A DNA stretch of 64,000 bases from an uncultured bacterium (GTDB lineage Bacteria > Verrucomicrobiota > Kiritimatiellia > RFP12 > CAIWXQ01), in NCBI GenBank assembly GCA_903916675.1, contig CAIWXQ010000018.1, positions 124,001 through 188,000 on the forward strand, given 5' to 3'. Below are positions 1-9,283 of this stretch, piece after piece. The notes below the pieces were generated by a model that was given only the letters and a program-made list of their open reading frames with translations, made no database searches and had not been told where the DNA came from. How positions within the stretch are numbered: the stretch's first letter is position 1; every line of letters begins with the position of its first letter. A program made the translations under genes and the position numbers.

Positions 1-722
1 TCGTGTCCATTCAGGTAGACCGGGCACTGTCCGGCCACCGGGAAGTCGTAGACGCGCTTCACGGAGTGAGTGGGGTACTCCTTCCACTTCCGGTCGATCC
101 AGGTCCAGACCTTGATAAACTCGCGGAAATTGATCTCCGGGTCGAAGTTGGTGGCGAAGTATTTGCCGTGGCTGCCTGCGTTGACATCCAGAATGTCGAT
201 GGTGTCGATCTTGTCGAAATAGTGCTTCTGCGCCAGCGCGCAGTAGGCGTTGACCACGCCGGGGTCGAATCCCACGCCGAGGATGGCGGAGAGCCCCTGC
301 GCGGCGCAGCGCGCCTTGCGCTTCCACTCGTAATTGGCGTACCAGGGCGGGGTCTCGCAGACCTTGTCCGGATCCTCATGGATGGCGGTGTCGAGGTAGA
401 CGGCGCCGGTCTCAAGGCAGGCCTCGAGCACGGACATGTTGATGAAAGCCTGTCCGAGGTTGAGGACGATTTCGGAGCCGGTCTCGCGGATCAAGCGGGC
501 TGTGGCCGGGATATCAAGACAGTCGATCTGCCGCGAGTAGAGCTGCTTCGACGGATCCTTGAGGTGCCCCATCTTCCGGACGCTCTCGATGATCGCGTCG
601 CACTTGGCCTGGGTGCGGGAGGCGATGCAGATGTCACCCAGAATGTCGTTGTGCATGGCAGCCTTGTGCGCGGCCACGTGCGCGACGCCGCCCGCGCCGA
701 GGATCAACAAATTCTTCTTCAT
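1..722 (-). CDS. Saccharopine dehydrogenase family protein, probable carboxynorspermidine synthase (C-terminus outside window)
   Basis: Minus-strand translation from ATG at 722 begins MKKNLLILGAGGVAHVAAHKAAMHNDILGDICIASRTQAKCDAI (Rossmann GxGGV), then LNLGQAFINMSVLEACLETGAVYLDTA; directly followed upstream by nspC-like gene. Confidence 0.85.
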   Translation of the reverse strand, partial: MKKNLLILGAGGVAHVAAHKAAMHNDILGDICIASRTQAKCDAIIESVRKMGHLKDPSKQLYSRQIDCLDIPATARLIRETGSEIVLNLGQAFINMSVLEACLETGAVYLDTAIHEDPDKVCETPPWYANYEWKRKARCAAQGLSAILGVGFDPGVVNAYCALAQKHYFDKIDTIDILDVNAGSHGKYFATNFDPEINFREFIKVWTWIDRKWKEYPTHSVKRVYDFPVAGQCPVYLNGH

Positions 723-768
723 GGCAGACCTTTCTTGCGGCTCCCGGATCTGTTTTCCGAGGCTTTTC

Positions 769-1878
769 CTACGACAGACTTGCAACAAAATCCTTATACC
801 CGAACTCCCGCACCACGTCTACTTTCCCGCTCATCCGCTTCACGACAATCGCCGGCATGGGCATGCCGTTGAACCAGTTCTTCTTGACCATGGTGTAGCC
901 GGCGGCGTCGCCGAAGCGCACGAGGCGTCCGGGCTTGAGGGGTGTCTTGAGGCTGTACTCGCCGAATACGTCGCCGGCCAGGCAGGAGCGGCCGGCGATG
1001 ATGACCTTGTGCGGGCCAGTCGCGCTCGGCACCACGAGGCGGGTATTCATGCGGTACAGGAGCACGTCGAGCATGTGCGCTTCGGTGGAGGCATCGACAA
1101 TGGCGATGCTGACCTTGTTGTGGACCACATCGAGAACCGTGGTCACCAGCTCGCCGGCACCCGTGATGGCGGCCTCGCCAGGTTCCAGGTAGACCTGTAC
1201 GCCATGTTTCCGGCTGAACGCCTTGAGCTTGGCACAGAAGGCGTCCAGCGGGTAGCCGGGCTTGGTAAAGAAGAGGCCGCCGCCGAGGCTGACCCATTCC
1301 AGCTTCGCCAGCAGATCACCGTATTTTTTGCCGATGCGGTCCAGATGGCTGGCGAAATTGGAATAATCGTCGTTCTCGCAGTTGAAGTGGAACATCACGC
1401 CGCGGATAAGGCTCGCGGCTTGGCGCAGCGCGGCGCTGTCGCGCACGCCGAGGCGGGAGTGTTTGCGGGCGGGATCGGCGAGGTCGAAGTGGGAATAGCT
1501 GAAGCCGGGGTTTATACGTACGCCGAGGTTGCAGCCGCGTGTCTCCGGGGCAAAGGCGCAGAGTTGGGAGAGCGAGTTGAAGATGATCTTGTCCGCGTAC
1601 CGCCGCAGCTCGCGGATGTCGGCGCGGTTCCAGCCGACGCTGTAGGCATGTGTCTCGCCGCCGAACTTCCGGTTCCCGAGGCGCGCTTCGTACACGCCGC
1701 TGCTGGTGGTGCCGTCCAGGTATTGCCGCATGAGGTCGAAGACGCACCAGGTCGAGAAGCATTTTAGCGCCAGCACGGACTTGGCGCCGGAACGCTCGCG
1801 CACGCGGCGGATGATCTTCAGGTTCCGCAGCAGCTTGCGCTCGTCGAGCAGATAGTAGGGCGTGGCAATGGCAGGCAT
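769..1878 (-). CDS. nspC: Carboxynorspermidine decarboxylase
   Basis: 369 aa; TPYYLLDERKL, VLALKCFSTW, GVRINPGFSYSHFDLADPARKHSRLGV, HFNCEN, LEPGEA; fold III PLP decarboxylase of NspC type. Confidence 0.9.
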   Translation of the reverse strand: MPAIATPYYLLDERKLLRNLKIIRRVRERSGAKSVLALKCFSTWCVFDLMRQYLDGTTSSGVYEARLGNRKFGGETHAYSVGWNRADIRELRRYADKIIFNSLSQLCAFAPETRGCNLGVRINPGFSYSHFDLADPARKHSRLGVRDSAALRQAASLIRGVMFHFNCENDDYSNFASHLDRIGKKYGDLLAKLEWVSLGGGLFFTKPGYPLDAFCAKLKAFSRKHGVQVYLEPGEAAITGAGELVTTVLDVVHNKVSIAIVDASTEAHMLDVLLYRMNTRLVVPSATGPHKVIIAGRSCLAGDVFGEYSLKTPLKPGRLVRFGDAAGYTMVKKNWFNGMPMPAIVVKRMSGKVDVVREFGYKDFVASLS

Positions 1879-1950
1879 GCGGCAGTGTTACACGATTCCG
1901 GCGGCAGGGGGCAAGCCGAATGCGACGCTGGGGGCATGAAGAAGCGTCAG

Positions 1951-2060
1951 GGACACAGAGGGCGCAGAGGAAAACTGAGAACACAGAGGGGAAGTTGGCG
2001 AGAGTTAGCCCCCAAAAACGGCCCTCTGTGTGCTCATCTCCGCTCGGTGGTCTCTGTGTC
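1951..2060. repeat. Inverted pair of CACAGAG-family short-period repeats
   Basis: GGACACAGAGGGCGCAGAGGAAAACTGAGAACACAGAGGGG at 1951-1991; reverse-oriented CCCTCTGTGTGCTCATCTCCGCTCGGTGGTCTCTGTGTCC at about 2021-2061. Confidence 0.85.
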
Positions 2061-2324
2061 CAAAGCGTGTTTCGGCATTCGGGCGCGGACAAAGTCGCGC
2101 AGGGCGGTCACAGTGGCGAAGTTCCGGGCATCGAACTCGCCATCCTCGATCCGCACGCCGAAGGCCTCTTCCAGCCCTACGACCAGTTCCAGCAGGCTGA
2201 CGGAATCCACGCCATAGACGTCCATGAGCGAGGCGTCGGCTCGAAGCTCCTCTGGCTTTACCCGGAGAAAGAGGCGGGAGACGATCATTTGCCGGAGCTG
2301 GGTCTCGATGGCGGCAGTGTCCAT
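2034..2324 (-). CDS. Acyl carrier protein-like (phosphopantetheine attachment site)
   Basis: 96 aa with YGVDSVSLLELVVGLEEAFGVRI (DSxxxLEL phosphopantetheine motif). C-terminal ALDTETTERR is encoded by a dispersed CACAGAG repeat. Confidence 0.8.
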   Translation of the reverse strand: MDTAAIETQLRQMIVSRLFLRVKPEELRADASLMDVYGVDSVSLLELVVGLEEAFGVRIEDGEFDARNFATVTALRDFVRARMPKHALDTETTERR

Positions 2325-2473
2325 GGCGGCAACAGTTGACGCCAGCAGCGGGGAAAAGTCAAGACCTAGCGCCGGGTATCAAACGAAGCGGTGTGGACAC
2401 AGAGGGAACAGAAAAAAGCTGAGCACACAGAGGGTCTTGCTTTCGGCGCGGAGCGGTCGGATAATGACTACCA

Positions 2474-3229
2474 ATGTACATCTGGAGGCTTGTCATGCAC
2501 GCCAGTCTACTGTCTCTTTGCTTGTTCATCGGCCTTGCCGGGACAGCCTTGGCAGAAGGCCGGTTCGAGACGGATACGATCCCGACCTCGGCCGGCGATC
2601 TGAAGATCACCTTCTTCGGGCATGCCTCGCTGCTGTTCGAATTCGTCGGCAAGGTCATCTATCTCGATCCGTGGGGCCAGCAGGCGGACTACACGAAGCT
2701 GCCCAAGGCGGATGCCATTTTGGTGACGCACGAGCATTTCGACCATCTCGACCCTGCGGCGATTGCGGCCGTGCGGACCTCCAACACCATGGTGGCGCTG
2801 ACCGCCGCCTGCGCGGTCAAGGTCAAGGGCGGACTGCTCCTCAAGAACAGCGACACGGCCACCGTGGTCGGCGTGCCAATCGAGGCTGTGCCCGCCTACA
2901 ACATCGTGAACCAGCGCGAGGACGGCCTGCCGTTTCATCCCAAGGGCGCGGGGAATGGCTACATCCTGACGTTTGGCGATCAGCGCGTGTACGTGGCCGG
3001 CGATACGGAGAATACGCCGGAGATGAAGGCCCTGCGCAACATCGACGTGGCATTCCTCCCTATGAACCTCCCGTATACCATGACGCCGGCCATGGTGGCT
3101 GACGCAGCCAGGGCCTTTCAGCCGAAGATTCTCTATCCGTACCATTTTGGTGACACAGACACCGCCAAGTTGGTGGCGCTGATGAAGGATGTTGCTGGCG
3201 TTGAGGTGCGGGTGCGGAAACTGAAGTAG
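2474..3229 (+). CDS. Secreted MBL-fold metal-dependent hydrolase (UlaG/RomA-like)
   Basis: Signal peptide-like N-terminus; ITFFGHASLLFEF, THEHFDHLDPAAI, VYVAGDTENTPEM, YPYHFGDTD. Start may be internal Met at 2495. Confidence 0.82.
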   Translation: MYIWRLVMHASLLSLCLFIGLAGTALAEGRFETDTIPTSAGDLKITFFGHASLLFEFVGKVIYLDPWGQQADYTKLPKADAILVTHEHFDHLDPAAIAAVRTSNTMVALTAACAVKVKGGLLLKNSDTATVVGVPIEAVPAYNIVNQREDGLPFHPKGAGNGYILTFGDQRVYVAGDTENTPEMKALRNIDVAFLPMNLPYTMTPAMVADAARAFQPKILYPYHFGDTDTAKLVALMKDVAGVEVRVRKLK

Positions 3230-3257
3230 CTTGTTTTGTTGTGAAATGGGTTGCATC

Positions 3258-3310
3258 TGTAGCGGCGCGTGTGTCACGCGCCGGCAGCGGCTGACACAGC
3301 CGCCGCTACA
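3258..3310. repeat. REP/BIME-like paired hairpin element
   Basis: TGTAGCGGCGCGTGTGTCACGCGCCGG-CAGCGGCTGACACAGCCGCCGCTACA. Confidence 0.65.
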
Positions 3311-3357
3311 GCTTGGTTGCGGGCAACGGCCGCAGTTTTTGTCGAAAGGAAATACGC

Positions 3358-4011
3358 ATGAAGGTGCTGATAATTCTGGGGAGTCCGCGTGGCGCGCGCA
3401 GTCAGACGCGCGTGCTGGCGGAAGCGGTTCTGGCGGGAGCCCGCGCGGCAGGTGCTGAGGTCGACGAGTTGGATCTTGCCGGGAAGCGCGTGGATTTCTG
3501 CGTGGCCTGCGACGCGTGCCACAAGGGTCCGCGCTGTCCGCTGCCTGACGACTGCCGGGAGATTCTCGACGGCATGCTGGCGGCCGACGGCATCGTGCTG
3601 GCTTCGCCGGTCTACCTCAACCAGGTGACGGCGCAGATGAAGGCGCTGCTTGACCGGTCCACGCAGTTCATCCACTGCCTGCGGCTGATGGACAAGTATC
3701 TGGCTGCGGTGACCACCAGCGGTGGTGGTGGCGGTACGGAGACGCAGGAGTTCCTGCGGCGGTATGCGATGACGGTGGGCGCGCAGTGCGTGGGCGGCGT
3801 GGACGCGCGCGTGCCGCTGGCGGAAACCGATCTGGCGGCGGCACGAAAGCTGGGCGCCACGCTGGTCGAGGCTATTCGGAACCAGACCAAGGACCCTGCA
3901 CAGATTTTCGCGATCGAGGAGCAGAAGAAGCGCTTTGGCCGCGTCATCGACGCGCACAAAACCGACTGGGGCTACGAGCACGACTACTGGCGGAAGAAGG
4001 GGTGGCTGTAG
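3358..4011 (+). CDS. NAD(P)H-dependent FMN reductase / flavodoxin-like multimeric flavodoxin
   Basis: MKVLIILGSPRGARSQTRVLAEAVLAGA, CVACDACHKGPRCPLPDDC, SPVYLNQVTAQMKALLDRS. Confidence 0.88.
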   Translation: MKVLIILGSPRGARSQTRVLAEAVLAGARAAGAEVDELDLAGKRVDFCVACDACHKGPRCPLPDDCREILDGMLAADGIVLASPVYLNQVTAQMKALLDRSTQFIHCLRLMDKYLAAVTTSGGGGGTETQEFLRRYAMTVGAQCVGGVDARVPLAETDLAAARKLGATLVEAIRNQTKDPAQIFAIEEQKKRFGRVIDAHKTDWGYEHDYWRKKGWL

Positions 4012-4040
4012 AAATCTGCCTGTGGCAGATTTCTTTTGGC
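4012..4040 (+). terminator. Rho-independent terminator after flavodoxin gene
   Basis: Perfect stem GAAATCTGCC-TGT-GGCAGATTTC followed by TTTT, immediately after the stop codon. Confidence 0.8.
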
Positions 4041-4104
4041 TGCTTTGCCGTCATTTACCTGTAGCTGCGGCAGCTGGCCGCGGCGTGGCAGGGAGCGCCG
4101 CACT

Positions 4105-5160
4105 TCACCCGACAGTTTCTTCCTTCGCGGTCTTCGCGCCCTTCGCGGTGGAATTTTTCATGTGTTTTGCGGCCAGTCCATGCCGCCCGAGCGCGCTGGC
4201 CATGATCTTCCCGATGAGCTGCGTGAAGGTGACGCCGTTCAGGCGGCAGAGGATCGGCAGGTCGGAGTGTGTGGGGTTAAGGCCTGCCAGCGGGTTGACC
4301 TCGATGAAGTTGGGTCGTCCGGCCGCGTCGCACCGCAGGTCGATGCGGCCGGCGTCCACGCAGCGCAGCGCGCGCCACGCAGCCCGCGCCGCCTGCGCGG
4401 CTTCCCGTGCCACGGCGTCGGCCGGCACGGAGTAGGTCACCAGCTTCTCGTAGTCGGACTTGGTCTCGTAGGAATAAATCTCGCCGCTGCCGGGCTTGAA
4501 ATTCACCTCAATGACGCCGAGCGTTTCGGCGGTGTCGCCGGAGCCGCAGAGGCCGACCGTGAATTCGCGTCCGGGGAGGAAGGCTTCGACGAGCACTGGC
4601 TGGCGGAAGCGCGCGAGCAGGTCGTGCGCGACTTCGCGCAGCTCGGCCGCAGTTCGCACGCGCGAGCGGCTGGAGATCCCCTTGCCGGTCCCTTCGGCCA
4701 GCGGCTTGAGGAAGAGCGGGAAGGGGAGGTTGACACGGTCGATGTCTGCCGCGGCGTGCAACGTGACGAACGGTGCGGTGGGGATGCCGGCGTCGCGCAC
4801 GATGCTCTTGGTGAGAGCCTTGTCGAGGGCAATGGTCAGCACGGCGGGATCGGAAAAGGTGTACGGGATCCGGTAGGCATCGAGCAGCGCAGGGACGGCC
4901 GCTGCGCGGCCGACGCCGAACATCCCTTCGGCAATGTTGAAGACGAGGGTCCAGCGGCGGCCGGCGGCCAGCGCCTGGACGAGCGCCTGGAGGTTGCCAA
5001 CGCGCTCGGTGCGATAGCCCAGTTCCTGCAGGGCGCGCTCGATCCCCTCGATGGTGTCCGGCTTGTCGAACTCCGCCGTCTCCTCGGCGCTGAACCCCTG
5101 CGCCAGATACTCGTCGCGCAGGTCATACGTCAAGCCGATCTGCAGATCGCGTGAGTGCAT
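4105..5160 (-). CDS. D-alanine--D-alanine ligase-like ATP-grasp protein
   Basis: From MHSRDLQIGLTYDLRDEYL; VFNIAEGMFGVGR, PYTFSDPAVLTIALDKALTKSIV, LFLKPLAEGTGKGI, EVNPLAGLNP. C-terminal STAKGAKTAKEETVG is encoded by a CTTCGCGG repeat. Confidence 0.82.
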   Translation of the reverse strand: MHSRDLQIGLTYDLRDEYLAQGFSAEETAEFDKPDTIEGIERALQELGYRTERVGNLQALVQALAAGRRWTLVFNIAEGMFGVGRAAAVPALLDAYRIPYTFSDPAVLTIALDKALTKSIVRDAGIPTAPFVTLHAAADIDRVNLPFPLFLKPLAEGTGKGISSRSRVRTAAELREVAHDLLARFRQPVLVEAFLPGREFTVGLCGSGDTAETLGVIEVNFKPGSGEIYSYETKSDYEKLVTYSVPADAVAREAAQAARAAWRALRCVDAGRIDLRCDAAGRPNFIEVNPLAGLNPTHSDLPILCRLNGVTFTQLIGKIMASALGRHGLAAKHMKNSTAKGAKTAKEETVG

Positions 5161-5228
5161 GCGCAGACAATAGCGTTCCCGCGCCGGCCGAGGCAACGGG
5201 TTTTTCCGACCCGTTTCAGCAACCGAGC

Positions 5229-5966
5229 TCAACCGTGATCTGGCCGTGACGCCGACGAATGCCGTTGGTGCCTGGCGCTTACCGGCTGGCGCCTGTTGTC
5301 CTGTTTCAGTAACCCCGGCAGCGCTTGGAGCGCGTCCTGGACAGGGCGGAAGCTGCGGCGGTGTTCGGGGCAGGGGCCGAGGCGCAGGAGCGCCTGGATG
5401 TGGTCGTTGGTGCCATACCCTTTGTTCTGGGCAAAGCCGTAGCCAGGGTACTGGCAATCGAGTTCCTTCAGGCGGCGGTCGCGCAGCACCTTGGCGATGA
5501 CGCTGGCGCCGGCGATGAGGAGGCTCTGGGCATCACCCTTGACAATGGCGGTGGACGCACAAGGGAGGCCTTGGACTGGAAGGCCGTCCACGAGGGCGTG
5601 ATCCGGCCTGCGCGAGAGGGCCAGCAGGGCTCGCCGCATAGCGAGGTGGGTGGCGCAGAGGATGTTGAGCTCGTCGATTTCCTCTACCCCGCACCAGCCA
5701 ACGCCGATGGCGGAATCCGGATGAGCGATAAGCATTTCGTAGAACGCCTCGCGGCGGGAGGGGGAGAGCTGCTTGCTGTCTGTAAGCTCGCGCAGGGGGC
5801 CGGCGAGGCCAGCCCCGGCGGCGTCGGGAGGCAGGATCAGGGCTGCGGCCACAACCGGCCCGGCCAGCGGGCCGCGACCGGCCTCATCCACCCCGGCCAG
5901 AATGCCGCCGGGGTGTGTCTGCCAATGCGCGCGTTCATGAGTCAGCCTGTCGGCAGACGCGGGCAT
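5229..5966 (-). CDS. rnhB: Ribonuclease HII
   Basis: ILAGVDEAGRGPLAGPVVAAALIL, LTDSKQLSPSRRE, ASTAIVKGDA, AGASVIAKVLRDR. Confidence 0.93.
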   Translation of the reverse strand: MPASADRLTHERAHWQTHPGGILAGVDEAGRGPLAGPVVAAALILPPDAAGAGLAGPLRELTDSKQLSPSRREAFYEMLIAHPDSAIGVGWCGVEEIDELNILCATHLAMRRALLALSRRPDHALVDGLPVQGLPCASTAIVKGDAQSLLIAGASVIAKVLRDRRLKELDCQYPGYGFAQNKGYGTNDHIQALLRLGPCPEHRRSFRPVQDALQALPGLLKQDNRRQPVSARHQRHSSASRPDHG

Positions 5967-5979
5967 CGGTGGGGTGGTC

Positions 5980-6327
5980 TCAGGTGGCTTCGCGCAGGCG
6001 GGCCTTCTTGCCGGCCCGGGTGCGGAGGTAGTAGAGCTTGGCGCGGCGAACCTTGACGGCGCGCTCGATCTCGACCTTCTCAAGGTACGGCGAGTGCACC
6101 GGGAAGACCTTCTCGACGCCAACGCCGAAGGAGACGCGGCGGACTGTGAAGGTCTCGGTGGCGGCGATGCCGTCGCGGGCGATGACGGTGCCGGCGAAGA
6201 CCTGCACGCGCTCCTTGTCGCCTTCCCGGATCTTCACGTGCACGCGCACGCTGTCGCCCACATTGAACTTGGGCGCGTCGGCCTTGATGTTCTCGGCATT
6301 GATCTTGGCAATCGCTTTCGCCACCAT
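5980..6327 (-). CDS. rplS: 50S ribosomal protein L19
   Basis: PKFNVGDSVRVHVKIREGDKERVQVFAGTVIARDG, ETFTVRRVSFGVGVEKVFPVHSPYLEKVEI, RAKLYYLR. Confidence 0.97.
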   Translation of the reverse strand: MVAKAIAKINAENIKADAPKFNVGDSVRVHVKIREGDKERVQVFAGTVIARDGIAATETFTVRRVSFGVGVEKVFPVHSPYLEKVEIERAVKVRRAKLYYLRTRAGKKARLREAT

Positions 6328-6353
6328 AACGCAACTCTCCTCTCTCGAAAAAC

Positions 6354-7064
6354 CTACTTGTCGTTCTTACCCGGCGGATCCTGCCGCAACAGGTCCGGCC
6401 GCCGCTGGGCGGTACGATCCTGCGCCTGCCGCCGCCGCCATGCCGCGATGGCGGCATGGTCGCCGCTGAGCAGCACGTCCGGCACCCGCAGGCCGCGGAA
6501 CTCAGGAGGCCGCGTGTACTGCGGGAACTCCAGAAGTCCATCCGCAAACGACTCGTTCTCCGTTGCCTCCGCGCCGCCGCCGAGCACGCCCGGCAGCAGC
6601 CGCACCACGGCGTCGATCACCACAGCCGCAGGGAGCGTACCGTTGGTGAGGACGTAGTCGCCGATCGAAATCTCGTCGGTGACCAGCGCCTCGCGCACCC
6701 GTTCGTCCACACCCTCGTAATGGCCGCAGACCAGCACCAGGTGCCGCGCGCCCGCCAGTCTCTGGGCTTCTGCCTGCTCGAACTTCCGGCCCTGCGGGGT
6801 CATCAGAATCACCCGCGCCTCCGGCGTCCGCACCGACTCCACCGCCGCGAAGAGCAGCTCCGGCTTCATGACCATGCCCGGGCCTCCACCGTAGGGCCGG
6901 TCATCCGCCGTGCCGCGCTCATCCAGGGCGAAGTCCCGCAGGTTCACGATGCGGAAATCCACCGCCCCCATGCGCGCGGCGCGTTTCAGCATGCTCTCCT
7001 CGATGAACCCGCGGAGCATGCCCGGGAAAAGCGTGATTACATCGATGCGCAGGGGTTCGCCCAT
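6354..7064 (-). CDS. trmD: tRNA (guanine-N1)-methyltransferase
   Basis: [71 protein letters not shown]. Confidence 0.97.
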   Translation of the reverse strand: MGEPLRIDVITLFPGMLRGFIEESMLKRAARMGAVDFRIVNLRDFALDERGTADDRPYGGGPGMVMKPELLFAAVESVRTPEARVILMTPQGRKFEQAEAQRLAGARHLVLVCGHYEGVDERVREALVTDEISIGDYVLTNGTLPAAVVIDAVVRLLPGVLGGGAEATENESFADGLLEFPQYTRPPEFRGLRVPDVLLSGDHAAIAAWRRRQAQDRTAQRRPDLLRQDPPGKNDK

Positions 7065-7098
7065 CGTGTCACCCGCCTCACCCGCCGGTGTTGCCACC

Positions 7099-7353
7099 TC
7101 AAGCCTTGACCGCGGTGCGCTGGTGCTTGCGCACCAGGCTGGCCACGGTTTCGCTCAACTGGGCGCCGCGCGAGGTCCAGTAGGACACGCGCTCCCAATC
7201 CAGCTTGTAGTTCTCACCCTCACGCTTGGGATCGTACCAGCCGAGCGTTTCCAGAAACTTGCCATCGCGTGGCGAGCGGCTGTCCGTGGCCACAACACGG
7301 AACGAAATGCAATTGTTGCATCCCGTTCGACGAAGTCTAATCTTGACTGCCAT
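7099..7353 (-). CDS. rpsP: 30S ribosomal protein S16
   Basis: [42 protein letters not shown]. Confidence 0.96.
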   Translation of the reverse strand: MAVKIRLRRTGCNNCISFRVVATDSRSPRDGKFLETLGWYDPKREGENYKLDWERVSYWTSRGAQLSETVASLVRKHQRTAVKA

Positions 7354-7437
7354 GTCTCCTCCGTGAAACGGGTTACCATAGCAATTCGCACCTGCCGCTG
7401 GCAAGGGCGGTTTTCAGGCCGGCCGGATATCGGGATG

Positions 7438-8241
7438 TCACCGATACCAGCAGGCTGGCAGGGGGACCTCCGGTCGCGACGGCACATTGATGGCGTCCAG
7501 CGGGTGGGGGATGACGACCGGGGCGGTTCCGGGGCGGAACCGGTCGCGCCGCAGGAAAGTCATTTCCAGGACTCCGGGGATCTGCACGCCGCCGCAGTTC
7601 AGGATGCGGCGATGGTTGTTCGGGTGCGCGTGAACCACGGCATGGTTGCGCAGCAGCTTGCGGAAGGCGCAGCTCATCCATTGGAAGGACTGACGCTCCG
7701 CCAGCTGGTGCAGGCGGTGGAACTCGATCACCAGGATACGGAAGCGGTTCAGCAGTGCATCCGGCGTATTGAGGAGAACCTCGTATTCGGCACCTTCGAT
7801 GTCCATCTGCAGCACGGCTTCAGGCGAGGTGGCAGAGACAGGGCCGACCTCGGTGCGATACCAAGTGTCCAGGGTCATCAGCCCGTCCGCCGGATCGTCG
7901 GTCGAGGCCAGGAATTTCTTGATGAAGCGGAAGTTTGGGTGCGGCGCGGCAGGGCCGTCGACCGACCGGTCGGCCAGGTAGGCCTGCATGCCGCGATTGG
8001 CCAGCTGCACTTCGAAGTCGCTGCACCCGGCAACGCCGGGAGAGAAGCAGTGCTGGATTTCCTCAAGGTCGTCCGGCAGGAGATAGCCGCCGTCGCTGGC
8101 TGGACCGACGCGGATCAACGGACGGTCAATGGGCATGATCCGCAGGGTGCGCACCAAGGCCTGCAGATCAGCCGCCTTTGTGGTGCGGCCCAGAAAGACG
8201 CCGGCCCGGAGAAACGGCTGCCGTGAAAAGACATCCCCCAT
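7438..8241 (-). CDS. FkbM family methyltransferase-like protein
   Basis: RVGPASDGGYLLPDD, SPGVAGCSDFEVQLANRGMQAYLADRS, VLQMDIEGAEYEVL. Confidence 0.75.
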   Translation of the reverse strand: MGDVFSRQPFLRAGVFLGRTTKAADLQALVRTLRIMPIDRPLIRVGPASDGGYLLPDDLEEIQHCFSPGVAGCSDFEVQLANRGMQAYLADRSVDGPAAPHPNFRFIKKFLASTDDPADGLMTLDTWYRTEVGPVSATSPEAVLQMDIEGAEYEVLLNTPDALLNRFRILVIEFHRLHQLAERQSFQWMSCAFRKLLRNHAVVHAHPNNHRRILNCGGVQIPGVLEMTFLRRDRFRPGTAPVVIPHPLDAINVPSRPEVPLPACWYR

Positions 8242-8413
8242 GTTGACTTCCTTTGCGGACGGGTTCTTGTGGAGACAGCCGGCCTGCTGTCAAGCCGTGC
8301 CGGAACGAGCAATAAAATCCAAATTAACTATAACCCGCCTTCCAATGCAGGGGCAACGAAGAACACGGACACGATTGCGAACTGTTTTCGTTTTTGGCTG
8401 GCGATGGACCATT

Positions 8414-9280
8414 CTACGGCCGGGGCGGGTCCTGCCGGATGAAGGAAATCCGGTCCGGCGGGAGCAGTTCGCGCAGCTGCGCGCCCTCGTGCTCGCAGTG
8501 CGCGAAAAAATCCTGCCAGTCGCGCAGGTTGTGCGGCACCTGCGGGGTTTGCAGGTAGGCCAGAACCCAGACCACGCCGAGGTTGCTCAAGCGCCCGTCC
8601 CAGTCCGACGGCAGGTGTCCGCGTAGCCAGGCGGCCGCGGCCGGGTAGCGGCTGGAAAGGTCCACCGGCTGTCGGCAGTTGAAATCCAATTCGTAGGTCC
8701 ACTCCTTGCGGTCGGATGCCAGCAGAGTTGCTGCCGGCGCCAGCCTCTCGCGCCAGGTCGGCTGAGCACAGACGGTGCCGGCATGGCAGATATCCAGAAT
8801 GACCACCCGCCCTGGCTGTAGCCCGCGTGCCGCCGGCAGCAGGGCATCCCAGGCGCGTTCACCATCGTCTTGCCGCGTGAACTCCCAGTCGCCGGTCACG
8901 GTGTGCCGGGCGCCGAAGTACACCACTTGGAACCGGTCGGTGGCGGCGGCGTCGGGGAGCGACCGCAGCAGCTTCTGCAGCTCCATTGGCGAGGGGTTGG
9001 TGACGATGATGCCTGTCAAAGTCTGGCCGCTTTGCCACTCGGCCAGCGAGGCTTGAATCGCCTGGGCAGTAGCGCCCCACGCCCGTAGGGATTTACCGCG
9101 TTCATAATCCACGCTGACGGCAGCAGTCAGGGAAACAACAGGTTTCGAGAAGGAAGGCGGGTCGGCTGCCTGCACGGCCGTCGCAGCGAACAGCGAGATT
9201 GCTGCGGGCCCTGTTCGAAAGAAAAAGCCGCCAGCGGGGAATCCCCGCCAGCGGCTTGGTATCTGCGCGTTGTGCGCCAC
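8414..9280 (-). CDS. Putative secreted caspase-like (peptidase C14-type) protein
   Basis: Candidate His/Cys dyad FQVVYFGARHTVTG ... RVVILDICHAGTVC in caspase p20-like spacing; signal-like stretch ending AVQAADPP. Start uncertain: the first ~25 codons overlap a terminator. Confidence 0.5.
   Translation of the reverse strand: MAHNAQIPSRWRGFPAGGFFFRTGPAAISLFAATAVQAADPPSFSKPVVSLTAAVSVDYERGKSLRAWGATAQAIQASLAEWQSGQTLTGIIVTNPSPMELQKLLRSLPDAAATDRFQVVYFGARHTVTGDWEFTRQDDGERAWDALLPAARGLQPGRVVILDICHAGTVCAQPTWRERLAPAATLLASDRKEWTYELDFNCRQPVDLSSRYPAAAAWLRGHLPSDWDGRLSNLGVVWVLAYLQTPQVPHNLRDWQDFFAHCEHEGAQLRELLPPDRISFIRQDPPRP
9222..9262 (-). terminator. Rho-independent terminator of the outer-membrane protein gene
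   Basis: Minus strand: CCAAGCCGCTGGCGGGGATTCCCCGCTGGCGGCTTTTTCTTTC; GC-rich stem plus T-run. Confidence 0.75.
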
Positions 9281-9283
9281 GGA

